Positions 50,086-61,410 of a DNA stretch of 64,000 nucleotides are shown here, one piece after another. Source of the stretch: Formicarius rufipectus (lineage: Eukaryota > Chordata > Aves > Passeriformes > Formicariidae); NCBI GenBank assembly GCA_013399695.1, contig VXAU01002239.1, forward strand, positions 105,975 to 169,974. Direction: 5' to 3'. Position numbers and translations under genes: made by a program. How positions within the stretch are numbered: the stretch's first letter is position 1; each line of letters begins with the position of its first letter. The notes beneath the pieces were generated by a model that had not been told where the DNA came from, made no database searches, and saw only the letters and a list, made by a program, of their open reading frames with translations.

Positions 50086-50263
50086 CTTTCCCATGATTAC
50101 ATTCCCAAAGGTGAATGCCAATGTGTCAACAGAAGGAAATATTTCTCCTGCTTTCTTCAATAATTTATTGGCATTCACAGCTTTCCCCTTCATGATGACT
50201 GCTCCTGCAGCTCTAAGAATATCAGCTCCACTGAGAGATTGAAATTTACTTGTCACAGCACTC
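50086..50263 (-). other. Candidate coding exon, unknown protein
   Basis: A minus-strand frame of about 60 codons, open from roughly 50270 down to its stop at 50065, reads as a plausible globular protein segment: an alpha-helical stretch with GADILRAAGAV, then KGKAVNANKLLKKAGEIF, then a hydrophobic DTLAFTFGNVIMGK. Codon choice is mixed and protein-like, unlike the low-complexity frames elsewhere. At its 3' side the sequence AAAG|GTAGGC (junction at 50086) is a strong splice donor. Two acceptors are possible on the 5' side: TTTCAATCTCTCAG ending at 50231 (exon of 145 bases) and TGCCTAG ending at 50264 (exon of about 178 bases). I do not recognise the family. It could be an internal exon of a minus-strand gene, a relic exon or chance. 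No neighbouring exon was recognised. Confidence 0.25.
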
Positions 50264-52728
50264 CTAGGCAGTTATGAACAGTGTGGTGTGGGCAGGCTCC
50301 TGATTAAAAAAATTAGAGAGAGGATGAGGAGCAAAGCATGGGAAAATCCTGCAGCGAGTCCACAATGGAAAAACTTTAAAGCCCAACCTACATTCAGGTA
50401 TGCCATTTTGCAGACGGACAATTTTATCTTATTTAAAAAAAAGAAAAAATTAAAAAAGAAAGAGATCTGAATCTGTTCTTAGATCCAAGCTGTCTCCCAG
50501 CATTGAGGAGCAGGGCTCATCATCTCCATGATGTCTGGGTGGTATGGATTGTTCGTTTCATGCTTCAACCCATTCATTTGCTGGTTTTTGAATGAAGAAA
50601 AGTCCCAGTAGGACAGAGTTTGCCAGAGTCAGTGACTCCCAATGGGTCATGCTCAGTTTTGTGACCCAGATACCAGATTTGCAATCATGAAGGAGAGAGC
50701 AAGCCACTTATTAAAATTCATAATTCATTACTGGAAGATGCTTGGGTGATCCCACAGCTGGACAGACAGGAGCAGGAGTAGAAGAGCCCGGACCATCCCA
50801 TGTACATCTGCACACTGAGGTGTAATCCAGGTGCTGCAGCAGGTCACAGCCAGCCCTCACTGCACACAAATGTTCCTGTGGCACATCAGGACCCAAATCG
50901 ATCAGCTCTAAGTTAATATCACAGCAGGTCAACTGTATTTATCAGTTTGGGTTATGTTCTTTTGTCTCTACATGTTTTCTCAAGGCAGGGATGGGGTTTT
51001 GGTTGAGAAAGCACGTGCAGAACTTTTTGTTATACTGAAAGATTGTATTTTGAGGGTAATTTCAGTGGAGAAAGGAGTTTGCTTGTTCTGTTCTTCTACT
51101 TTAGTCTAGTCTTTTTCTGTCTTGTTTTATGAAGGCAAGGAGAAAATAGATTCTTAAAGAGGTCAGCACTTGGTTTAAACAGATGAATTCTGGAACTGAT
51201 TTAAACATATTTATATAGCTATACATCAAGTTCTCAAAAAATTCTATTACAGGGAGTTTTGGAAAATCTTTTATTGATGAAACATAAATTAAAATTTTTT
51301 TTTAATATTTTCTTTCATAAAAGGATAGATTTCCCTGTTGTCATGAACTGGCCATCCTTAGCCCCCTTCTATCTCCTTTTTCTTCCGCCTCTTCCATGCT
51401 TCCAACTCTCCTCACCACCTACTTCATTTCCAGGCTCCACCTGTCAAAGTGCTGAATATTTTAAAATAGCATTACATGAAAACCAGATGTCCTTCTTCAT
51501 TAAGCACATTGCAAGTCTGCAACAGTTCTTTTTCTGCTTTGAACTTCAGCTAGCCACTCTCCCACCCTGAAAAAATTATTTTTCTGGAGTAACTTGATTT
51601 AAAAATAGAGCAAAACAAGAGTCACAGTCAATAAAAACATTTCTGAAAATAAATAGAAAATGTTTCAGTTTGTTTTTAAAACATTTGAAATATTTAAAAT
51701 TGCTGTTATACAATACCACTGAGTGTCCTTGTGAAAAGTTATTTTGAAGTAATAGGAGATGCCAAATGCCTCCTGTTCTGAAATTTTGAGACTAGATTGC
51801 CTACACTTTATTGAAAAGATGGATTTCATTTTTAACTGCTCCATCAACATGTCATTATACAGACTTCAAGTTTTCTGATTTTTTAAAAGAAAAAAAAGCA
51901 AACAGCATTTTGGTCTGATCAGCTCTACATACAACATTTAAGGGTAAAATACCTTCCTTAAGGAGCTTTCTGACCCGGGATAGTATGGGGAATGAGGGAC
52001 CTGCAATGCATAGCTCACCCCTAATGTTGTGATGAAAGCTGAGCAGGGACAGATTGTCCTTGCCTGCTGCACACAGCTGCCTCAACACCTTTGCCATGGG
52101 TGGTATGGGGCATTTCAGAATTAATGGATCCTCAATGCCAGATTCTCATTTTCTGTGTCTCTGAGTGGCCAGCCAGATGGGAACTGTGACAGTCCCTTCT
52201 GCAGAGCCACAGGGAGGGAGACCTCAAAACACATCCCAGCCTGACCCTCTGGAAGCACTGAACTGCTTCGGAGAACTGTGCACCCTCCAGAGATCTGACC
52301 ATACCTCGCTTTTTTCACTGCAAAGAGATTTCCCAGGATATTTCTTGCCTGGGAAGCCACTTCCCAACCCAGACAGAGACTAGCAGCTCTTTCTCATTGC
52401 TGCTTGGTCCCAGGATATAAACCCTTATGCTTTGAGGCTTTAACTAGCCTCTAATTAACTAAGCTGAGGAATAAACTTCCCTGTAGGCCAGTTATTCCAT
52501 ATCTGCCTTCTGCAGAGTTTCTTGTGCTTGCCTCTGAAGCAGCTACCAGGACCACTCCAGGGGAAACTCCAGGCTGTGGCTCAGACCCCTTATCTAGTCT
52601 AATATGAAGCTCTGGATCCTGCAGTCCTTACCAGAGTCTGGAAACCCCAAAAATTTGCATTACAATGTCCTCCTACCACCTGCTGCAGAGATAAAAAATC
52701 ACCTATTGTTCCTTTCTTTTGGTTTGTT

Positions 52729-52856
52729 TGTCTGTCTTTTTTCTTCTTCTTCTTCTCTTTATCTTTTTTTTTTTTTTCTTTTTTTTTTTTTGGGGGGGGG
52801 GTTTTGGGTGTTTTGTTTTTCGGTTCTGTTTGTATGTTTGTTTGTTTGTTTGTTTT
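52729..52856. repeat. T-rich / poly(G) / (GTTT)n low-complexity block
   Basis: TTC and T runs lead into ten consecutive G (52792-52801), then GTTTTGGGTG and a (TTTG)n microsatellite at about 52835-52855. The frame through it is artefactual. Confidence 0.9.
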
Positions 52857-53555
52857 TCATAAGAAAAGCCAGACACATCAAATTGGACACGCACAAGTAA
52901 ACCAGTTTGTAATGATATGTCGGACTTCCCATAGCAAGAGTAGATAATTTGGCTCCATTCTGTATTTAGATTTTTAATTTTTCTCTGTCACAGAAAGGAT
53001 TTTTCAGTAGAGACTTTGGATGCACAATAACTGCGGGCATTTAATCTGCAGAGGTGCTCCTGAGGATACACACTGCAGCATCTACTGTCTTTGGTTTGAA
53101 TCCAGAGAGAGAAGACACAGGTGAATTTGGAAGGGATCCAAAGAAAGAAAGAAAAGAAAGTAGTGTTCCTAATTTCACACATTTCTGTAGCAGGAGTATG
53201 TGTCTTGCAGGCAGCAAGATGCCATTAATGTCCTCGTGGCCTGGGGAAGTCCCTTGACATTTTACCTCAGATATTCCACTTACTCCATAAACACAGGACT
53301 TAAATTTCCAAAATATCCGGTTATAAATTTATTTTTCAAAGAGGTACAGGGTAAGGAAATGTTTCAATTAATATGTAACATCCACCTTATTCATCTGGTT
53401 TATTATTTAGATATAGAGAAGCATCTTTTAGCATTTGAGCTTATTTCCATGGTACCAAAATGACAATGAACTTCTTATCTCCTGTGCTCCTCAATTAGAA
53501 ACCTGCCAATGAAGAGCTACTCATCAACAGCAAAGCAAACATTTCCATGAATCAG

Positions 53556-54078
53556 TCATCATAGTATCTCAGAGTGGTTTGAGTTGAAAGGGACCTAAAA
53601 GATCATAATTCCAAGATTGCCATGGGCAGGAACATCTTCCACTAGATCAGGTTGCTCAGAGTCTTGTCCAACCTGGCCTTGAACACTTCCTGTTATGGGA
53701 TATCCATGGCTTCTCAGCGCAACCTGTTCCAATGCCTCACCACCTCACAGTCAAGAATTTCTTCCTGATATCTAACAAAAAACAGCCCACTTTCAATTTG
53801 AAACCATTCCTCCCTATCTTATCACTCTATGCCCTTGTCCAAAGTCCTTTTCCACCTCTCTTGGAGCCCCTTTAAGTGCTGGAAGGGGCCCTAAGAACCC
53901 CAGGGAGCCTTCTCAAGGCTGAACAATACCAACTTTCTCAACCTTTCCTCGCAGGAGAGGTGCTCAAGCCCTTGGATCATCTTCATGGCCTTTTCTGGAC
54001 TCTCTCCAACAGATTCTGTGATGAGGATCCCAGAGCTCAATGTAGCATTTCACGTGGGATCTTACAGGAGTAAGAGGA
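53556..54078 (-). mobile_element. CR1 LINE 3' end, about 520 bases (longest copy here)
   Basis: The plus strand shows the reverse complement of CR1 in full order: 'GGTTTGAGTTGAAAGGGACC', 'CCACTAGATCAGGTTGCTCAGAG', 'CCAACCTGGCCTTGAACACTTCC', 'AACCTGTTCCAATGCCTCACCACC', 'AAGAATTTCTTCCTGATATCTAAC', 'GGAGCCTTCTCAAGGCTGAAC', 'GCAGGAGAGGTGCTCAAGCCC', 'CTCTCTCCAACAGATTCTGTG', 'CCCAGAGCTCAATG'. It retains the end of the reverse-transcriptase-encoding ORF2 but carries frame breaks. Confidence 0.95.
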
Positions 54079-54297
54079 GTAAACAGACTCAAGAAGACAG
54101 AAATTGGAAGAGTTTCAGTGCCAGACAGTTTTAAGAGTGATGCAAGGCAAGTTTAGGGTACACAAGCTCAAGGACTCTCTTAAGCTTTGCATTGCTTGTA
54201 TTGAGCTTCCCAGAAGTCTTCTGTTGCATGGAAAACAGACTGACAGTGGGAATGTTATTCTCAACCCGATTTTTCAGGTTCAACCTGATATGCTGAG

Positions 54298-54471
54298 ACT
54301 AGGTGATCCACCACCCCTGGAACTGTTCAATGCCAAGTTGAGTAGCTCTCTGATTGCCCTGGTCTAATGGAAGGTGTCCCTAGGAAGGTGCCTATAGCAG
54401 GGGGCTTTGGACTAGATGATCAATAAGGTCCCTTCCAACCTAAATTGTTTTTTGAGTCTGTGATTCTATGG
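54298..54471 (+). mobile_element. CR1 LINE 3' end
   Basis: 'AGGTGATCCACCACCCCTGGAACTGTTCAATGCCAAG', 'GCCCTGGTCTAATGGAAGGTGTCCCTAGG', 'TTTGGACTAGATGATCAATAAGGTCCCTTCCAACC' and a GTGATTCTATG tail. It lies on the opposite strand to the copy at 53.56-54.08 kb. Confidence 0.9.
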
Positions 54472-54532
54472 TCTATGGTTGAACTCATTGATCTTAGAGG
54501 TCTTTAACAACCTAAACAGTTCTATGATTCTA
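54472..54532 (+). mobile_element. Second CR1 tail fused to the previous one
   Basis: 'GGTTGAACTCATTGATCTTAGAGGTCTTTAACAACCTAAACAGTTCTATGATTCTA' repeats the CR1 terminal block immediately after the first tail, so two CR1 3' ends lie head to tail. It resembles the subtype at 1.68 kb (AACCTAAAC) and not its neighbour. Confidence 0.85.
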
Positions 54533-55262
54533 AGACAACCTTACCCCACTTATGTAGCCCTTGGCTCCCAGCTGGTCTTTGCACTAGGCATTATTTCTCT
54601 TGCAGCAGAGGTTGCATGCCTGCACCCTGCCACTGCAACACAAACCAGCCTTGTGAGGGATTGAGATGCTGGGATGAGAGCTAGATCGGCTGAAGTGAGG
54701 GTGCCCAAGCCCTTGTGGCTCTGGGCATCCTGAAGAGACAACCTATAGCTGAGAGGAGGGTGGAAGGCCTTAAGTCATAGCACGGCACATGTCAAGAGCA
54801 CCTCTGCCAAAGCTGCAAGGAGGAAGCAGTTTAAGAAGTTTGCCTTAAGCCATGGAGGAAAGCTGTGTCAGCAATGGACCAAAACCAGGCCCCAGCCCAG
54901 AGTGCATCATCAAGGCTCCACCTCTGGAGGCAAACCTGAGCTCTTCAACACCAGTGTGAGCAGGACTTCCCTGCCCCCAGGAGTACAAACAACACCATGG
55001 CAAAGGCAGCAAAGTGATTTGTGTAGGGTCTGACAGTGAGGAGCACCCTGATTCCAGAGATCCTGCTTCAAAATATTTCCCTGTGCCCCTTTAAGTCTTG
55101 TATTGAACCTGTCTTTACTTCTGCTTTTTATTACAGCTCACTTTTCTCTTGAAACTTATTTCTCTTCAACAGTGGTGGCCCCAAAATTACTGCTAATTTC
55201 CTGCAAGGAATTTGTTCTTTGAAATGTACTGTATGACACTTTTCATTTTTCTCTCTTTTCTG

Positions 55263-55263
<1 letters not shown>

Positions 55264-55299
<36 letters not shown>

Positions 55300-55334
55300 C
55301 TACAAAAGGGGGCTTTAAATCTTTTTTATTTTTT

Positions 55335-55378
<44 letters not shown>
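55264..55378 (-). repeat. Two long poly(T) runs separated by a short spacer
   Basis: T36 at 55264-55299 and about T41 ending at 55378 flank a short spacer CTACAAAAGGGGGCTTTAAATC. Both could be tails of minus-strand retroposons, but no body is recognisable. The lengths may be unreliable. Confidence 0.9.
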
Positions 55379-55382
<4 letters not shown>

Positions 55383-57829
55383 CCATCAGAGACTGGCACT
55401 GAATCTGTTGAGAACACATAAGTGTAGTTGCTTTTGAATGCTGCAAGGTAAATGCTGAAAATGACAGCTTAAATGGAATCATTAAAGCAGATGTAAGTAT
55501 TATCTGAATGTTTCTGAAGTCTCCTATGCACAGCAATAGTATCTTTATTTCCTCTCCTGATGCATACACCTTTTTAAAGAGAGCTGACAACCTGTTATTT
55601 CTTTCTTTCTCCCTGTTTTCCAGCCTGAACTTAGAGACTATGTTCATATCTTAAAGCTGTAACCTGTTTGCTAGGAAATGTCTGAAAATCTGACCAAAAT
55701 AGAGGCATGGTTCATGAGGGACTGTGATAGATATCTACTCTTTTTAGGCTACTAAGCAAAAGGAAATGTACAGCAAAATGTTAACCACTGGCTTCAATGA
55801 AATAAAGCAGTGTGCTTCTTATGATTAGACAAAGCACACAGATTTTGGTGTCTGCCATGGAGCCCTCCAGTCTTAAAATTTTCTTCCTAATTAAGGTGGG
55901 ATTCATCTCACTTTGCTACCTGCTGTCAAATAGGTCAACCAGTCACTGCTATTTTAGAACTTCCTATAAGTGAGGTAGAGAGACTCCTTCCCATAAGGTG
56001 GTTCATATCCTCTTGCTCAGGGTGGGATGAGTCTTCAAAAGGCCCTTCTGTCCACTAAGTGAAGGAGAAGAAACTTTCAGAGGAAGCTCAAATCACCATC
56101 CTACACCTGATGCCAATCCTCAAATAATGAAATGTAGGGGACATCAATCCCACACACTGATTCTGTGGCTGCTACCAGCCCAGGAGCTGGCACCACTGCC
56201 AGCTGAGCTAATCTGCTGTGAGCATTGCAGTAACTATTGGCAGTGCAGCCCTGTCATGGAACGGCTGCCCGGGGTGTGCTATAGCACTCAGCTGCTCTGC
56301 ACTGGAGCAACACCAAGTCACGAGCTCAGACAGCGCAGGCAAGATAACAGGGATATTGTTTGGCCTCAGAGATGCTGTGATCTCTTCTCCTCTTGAGTCT
56401 GAGCTCACGCCTGTACGTTGGCCAGATGGGAGCTCCTCTGTTGAGCTTTTAGTCCATCCCTTTGCTCACACTTGCGAGGCCCAACAGCAAGCTGGAGACA
56501 CAGGATAATTCCTTGTCCAAGGGGTCCAGATCACCCCAGGGTGGTAGATAGTCTCCTGTTGGCATCTGGATGAGGAAAATGCCATTTTATGGTGTTTAAC
56601 CTAAACACCAATCTGAAAAGCCTCTCACAGTCTTAGTACAGCATTGAGCCTCAGCCCTGAAGAGGCTACATTAGCCCTCTCCCACATGAACTAATCTCAG
56701 ATCAGGGTACAATGTGGTATGGACATGTGGAATAAAGCATGTCTTGTTCGTGCAAGTGTCTGATTAATACCATCCAGTATGAAAGAGTAGGACAACAAGC
56801 AGAAGTAACAGGTTAAACATCCAGATTCATGAACTGAAAGGAAAGGTGGATAACAACATCAATACCAGTAACGCAAGCTCTCAAATTACTGAGTGATGGA
56901 CTATGGAAGGCCCGACTCAAAGCATTGAGAAGGGTCATCCAGAACTTTGTAACAGTTGAGAAGAGGGAAACAAGATTGTCATGGATCTTGTGGCACAAAG
57001 CAAACCTACTGTGGGGTATTTGACTTGTCAGACTGTGGGATTGTTTACTACTTCACATGAAATGTTTGAAGGTGCCCAAGAACTCTCTGGATCACTTGTG
57101 GATTGGCTCTGGCCCTTATCTTTGGGATAACAAATCCTTTTTTCCATTATTTCTGAGAAGTCCTGGACAAATTCTTTGTTGTGGTCAGACACAGATATTT
57201 TATTCTTGCTCTTCTTTTTCAAGACTTACTGGATTCAAGCTCATCTCCTTGGCTTTCCAGAAAGATCTTGCATATCTCTGCTGCTATACAAATCAGGTAA
57301 GATATGTCTCTAGGTGTTTTGCTAATAGGTGTCAAGTCATGAAATCATAAATTTAAAAAAAAAATTAAAAAATTAACTTAGCTTATTTTTTTGCATTCAA
57401 ACAGCCTGAAATCTGAGATCACAGCAACATACAAGTTTCATTTATGTTGTACCTGGAAAGGATTCTGTTTACTTACTTTGCATACTGATTTCAACAAAGA
57501 AATAAAAAGTAAAGGGGGAGTACTTTAAAAGAAAAGTGAAATTCTGTCAGTGATGGAGTAAGGGGAGATCCATGCAGGCGTATGTTTGACTCCTTTGATA
57601 TACTGAGAGGCTACATCTATGCTTAATGAAACCAGCAAGTCCTAGGAGCAGACCTGCCTTGATGCTGGCCCTGGACATTTATATTATCCTTGTAGAGTCA
57701 GATCAAAGTATATATAGATATCTGATTCATAACCTATCCTGTGCCTCACTGGAGGCATTGGTTTAGGACCCAGGTGGCCCTGATTTTATTATTAGTGCTT
57801 CCGCTGGCCTGCTGCTCAGCAGTAGGTAA

Positions 57830-57900
57830 ATGAGGTCATCACTTTGTGACTCCGTTCCCTTTTGCAAAATGTAGATAAAAACTCTTTTAATCCTGCTGAT
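57830..57900 (-). mobile_element. MIR-like SINE core relic
   Basis: 'AATGAGGTCATCACTTTGTGACTCCGTTCCCTTTTGCAAAATGTAGATAAAA' resembles the reverse-complement MIR block ending 'cctcatctgtaaaatggggataa'. Confidence 0.5.
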
Positions 57901-58079
57901 GAAAGGTGGTATGATGAATAGCATTCTTACCAGCCTTACCTTCCTTATACTAGGGGTTTTTGTGAATCCATTCTATTAACAGCTTTAAGGACCATAGAAA
58001 TCCCTATATAAATTAAACACAAAACCTTGGCAGTGCCATGAAACTGCAATTAGGAAATGAAAAAGCTATAGTTTTCAGA

Positions 58080-58410
58080 GTAACAATAGACTTGCCCACA
58101 TTGCATATCGTGCATAGATTTAAGTATGCATTTAATAGTTTGACTGGTAATAAAAATATTATATAGATACAATATGTTTGAATTATTATTGCTACGCTGG
58201 AAGAACCACACTGTTTCTGTACCCTGGCTCTTGTGCGCTTAAATTTGTAACTTCACTGCTACACTCTCAGACTTGTTTGCATTCAATTTCTTTGGGCTTT
58301 CTAAATTAGATATGTACGTGATGCTCTGTGTTAAAACTAAATCGATTCTTAATAGTCATGCGGTGTTAATATTAAACCAATTAGGCTCAAATTAACACAC
58401 ACATTTATTT
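58080..58410. promoter_or_regulatory. Candidate conserved non-coding element
   Basis: AT-rich complex sequence with TATGCATTTAATAG, GAATTATTATTGC, TAAATCGATT, TTAATATTAAACCAATTAGG. No repeat or coding pattern. This is inference from motif density and not from conservation data. Confidence 0.25.
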
Positions 58411-58450
58411 AAGCAAGGCCCTGATCTTGTAAACGACTTAAACATTTATT
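58411..58450. repeat. Palindromic relic, GGCCCTGATCTTGTAAA type
   Basis: 'AAGCAAGGCCCTGATCTTGTAAACGACTTAAAC' matches the terminal block of the palindromic class seen at 5.6 and 17.7 kb (gggccctgatcctgcaaa...cttaa). Only this end remains. Confidence 0.5.
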
Positions 58451-58818
58451 TTGAACTCTGGCTTAGCAAAGTTCCTAAGTACACCAGAAATATAAACCCT
58501 GTAAAACATAACTCAACTGGCTAAGTTAATTACTGAAGCAAACTTGTGGGACCACTGAGAAGCTATATGAATAAATGTCTTCTCAGGTTAAGAGAAAGAA
58601 AAAATTTAAACAAAGGAAAGAAAGAAAGAAAAGATAAAGTCAAAATTTTTAAAAATTCCTTTGGTGACTTCAGATTTAGCCAGTAAGATGTACATATCTG
58701 TGAATAACTTTGGGTGTCTCCTTAGAGATCTAGTAGGAAGAGGCACACCAAGAGTGATTTAGTTCATTGTGAAGTGAATATTTACCCATGGATGGGACAA
58801 ACATTTCTGGTTTTTACT

Positions 58819-58862
58819 CCTTAAATCTCCACTGAATCCAGTGGGAACTGAGACATGAACCT
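58819..58862. repeat. Palindromic relic, CCACTGAATCCAGTGGGA core
   Basis: 'CTTAAATCTCCACTGAATCCAGTGGGAACTGAG' contains a near-perfect inverted core CCACTGAATCCAGTGG, characteristic of this class. Confidence 0.45.
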
Positions 58863-61264
58863 CACGTGCAAACAGGTACTTGTAGAAACAGATGTACATG
58901 GATTTGTTTAGGTGCTCAAAGTGGGAGCTGAGCCATGTCTGTCACCAGAGAAGGATTCAGTGAAAAATCCCTTTGAGAAATCTAAGACGTTTCCACTCAT
59001 GCGAATCTTACCTATTCAGTTGGAAGCAGTACAGGTGAACAAACTCTGTGAGTTCCTGAAATGACACATGGGTTCTATTAAAACTGCCCTCAGTGGCTTT
59101 CATTTTAGTATGACTAGCTTGTCTAGATGATTAGAATTGTTACATTCTTCTCCTATCATGTCTCAAAAATATTGTCTCCTTTTTTTGGCTAGATGGTGCC
59201 AAAACTTTCAGCATTGAAATATACTCTATTTACGTTTTTCTTTAAAGTTTTAGGCTTGGACATACAATCAAGTTGCATTGCCTTAACAAAATTTTACCCA
59301 TCTCCCATTGTCCCTGTTTACCTGTTACCTGTTGCCTATTTACATACATGCTTGTAAATTTCTCCAGTCATGAGATTACGTGAGGTAGCTCAACACTGCA
59401 TAACACTGCCTTAACAGGGGTTACTGGAGTCCAGTACCTCTTCAGTTCTTTCAAATACAACCATTTTTCTTATCCAAGTTGAGAACCATGAAAGGTTTGT
59501 AAGGAGTGCCTTTGTTTTGTGAGTGCACAGGCAGCAGCACACAAAGACAAACCTGAAAGGTGAGGGAAGATGAAGCAGAGGGGCAGGTTTGCTCATGGTC
59601 AGCAGAGGAAGAGTTTGTCTCTGCAGTGACTATTTTCACAGCAAAACACAGCTGCAGAGAGGTACAGGCAGGGCAGCAGGATCGCTGGCTGAGTTTTTTG
59701 TCTTCTCTAGCTGTGCAAGTCTTCAGGGAAGTAATAAGGCCATATACTGGCCCAAATGTTTGTGGTCAAGAATTCGTGCCCTCAAAAAGAAGCAGTGCAT
59801 AGCCCTGTTTTATGATCACTAGAATGAATGGCGTAATTCATCCAAATTCATTCCCAAAGTAATTCTGCTGCAGCCTGTGGAGAACTACTCTGGATGCATT
59901 TAGCCCATAATCTTCCTCCATCAAGATATGAGTATACCCTCCAGTGGGCAATAAAGTGCTTTGGGGCATCTAATTGAAAGTGTGACAGTTTTACACTGTT
60001 GGGAAGCAGCAGTTGTGGGTGGCATGTGCTCCACTGGCATCTGAGGGTAAATACAGCAGGATATGTGGCAGTCTACAACTGGGAGCTACATTATGCATGT
60101 GCTGGGAACAGCAAGCCAGTGCCACAATGCAATTATAGCTTTAAACCATGCCCAGTGTGTCTGTTCGGCAGCACTAGACAGACAGCTCCAAATCATTATT
60201 TTTTTTCTGCTTACTTAGCTTCTGGTGATTAGGTTCCTGTTTTGCAATTGTGGTGACTAAACCAATTAAGGTGCAATTTAAAGAAGGAACTCATAAATAC
60301 TGTACAAAGGTAGTATTGACATATCTAAACTTTATAAAAAAAAAAGAAAGTGGAGGGAGGGAAGAGAGGAGGCTAGGTTTCCAAACTGAGCAATCCATTT
60401 TAGAAGACTCTGCTACACACAGTAACTTCTGCAGTATGAATAAATATGCATAATCAAAAAGGGAGCAGAGCTCGCTTCTCTCTATTGCTCATTTGATATA
60501 CCTCTTCGTGTCATATCCACTTTCACATAAACAACACAATAATAAAACATCTGCATTGCTAAATAACACCACTGTGTTCTAATTCCTCTAGAATGACATG
60601 AATAAGAACATTCTACTCCTGTTTATTAGAATTTATTGACAACACGAGTGTGTAAAGCAGCAGAAGGCATAATTAATCCTGGTATAGCCCCAAGTTACAT
60701 GTCCAAACTTGACAAGTTTCACTCTTGACTTGCATTACTTTCCCTTGACGCATGATAACATCAGGGGCTTTGACAAGGTACAGATGTCCTGCAACAGGAG
60801 TGGCAGGGAGGCAGTTTGCTCTTTGGTTCCAGCTTCTGCAGATGCGATGGATGGGTTACGGCTCAGTGAGGAATGATGGGTGAAATTGGAGTACTTGGTA
60901 AAAAAGAAGATAAGAAAATAAGCTGCCCCTTGCTGGAGACAGCAGACAGGATGCTAATGGAGCTTACAGATGATGTTCAATCAGAAGGACTAGTGAGCCC
61001 CATCAGGGTAGAGCAGTAATATCGGCAGATTTAGAGAAATTAGAAATAAGAGAAGAAAATAACAAAATTAGATCAATCTTGAGGAAGACAATTTTAAAAC
61101 ACAAAGGCAGCTGGAAGAAAAAGCTGAAAGCAAGCTGTAACATTGAAATAAGTCTAGAGGGAATAATGGATGTGAAAATAAACATTGTTTTCAATGTGAT
61201 GTAGTCATGAAAACAGTGGCATATGTAGAAATCTAACTCCCAGTTCAGTTCACTTTCTCTATCC

Positions 61265-61410
61265 CTAGGGAACTGGTGGAGTCACTGTCCTTGTAAATGT
61301 TCAAAAAATGAGTCGACATGGCATTTTGTGGGCATTGAGGTGTTCAGTCAGAGGTTGTACTTGATGATCCTGGAGGCCTTTTCTATCCTTAATGATTCTA
61401 TTATTCTATC
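61265..61410 (+). mobile_element. CR1 LINE 3' tail
   Basis: 'GGAACTGGTGGAGTCACTGTCCTTG', 'TGTTCAAAAAATG', 'GAGGTTGTACTTGATGATCCTGGAGGCCTTTTCTATCC', 'AATGATTCTATTATTCTATC' match the CR1 3' end. Confidence 0.92.

Larger units (their letters stand above)
49146..53555. other. Gene-poor stretch with one candidate exon
   Basis: Apart from the exon-like frame at 50.09-50.26 kb and T/G-rich simple sequence at 52.73-52.86 kb, I see nothing I can name. Frames at 49.35-49.70 kb, 51.26-51.57 kb and 52.12-52.38 kb have no domain. Confidence 0.5.
54533..61264. other. Mostly unique non-coding DNA
   Basis: No exon recognised. Paired poly(T) runs (55.26 kb), one MIR-like patch (57.83 kb), two palindromic relics (58.41 and 58.82 kb) and a candidate regulatory block (58.1 kb) are listed separately. 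The remaining frames are short and without motifs. Confidence 0.5.

Noticed and set aside
54104..54367. 87-codon frame
   Set aside because: Overlaps the start of a CR1 fragment; residues derive from CR1 3' UTR.
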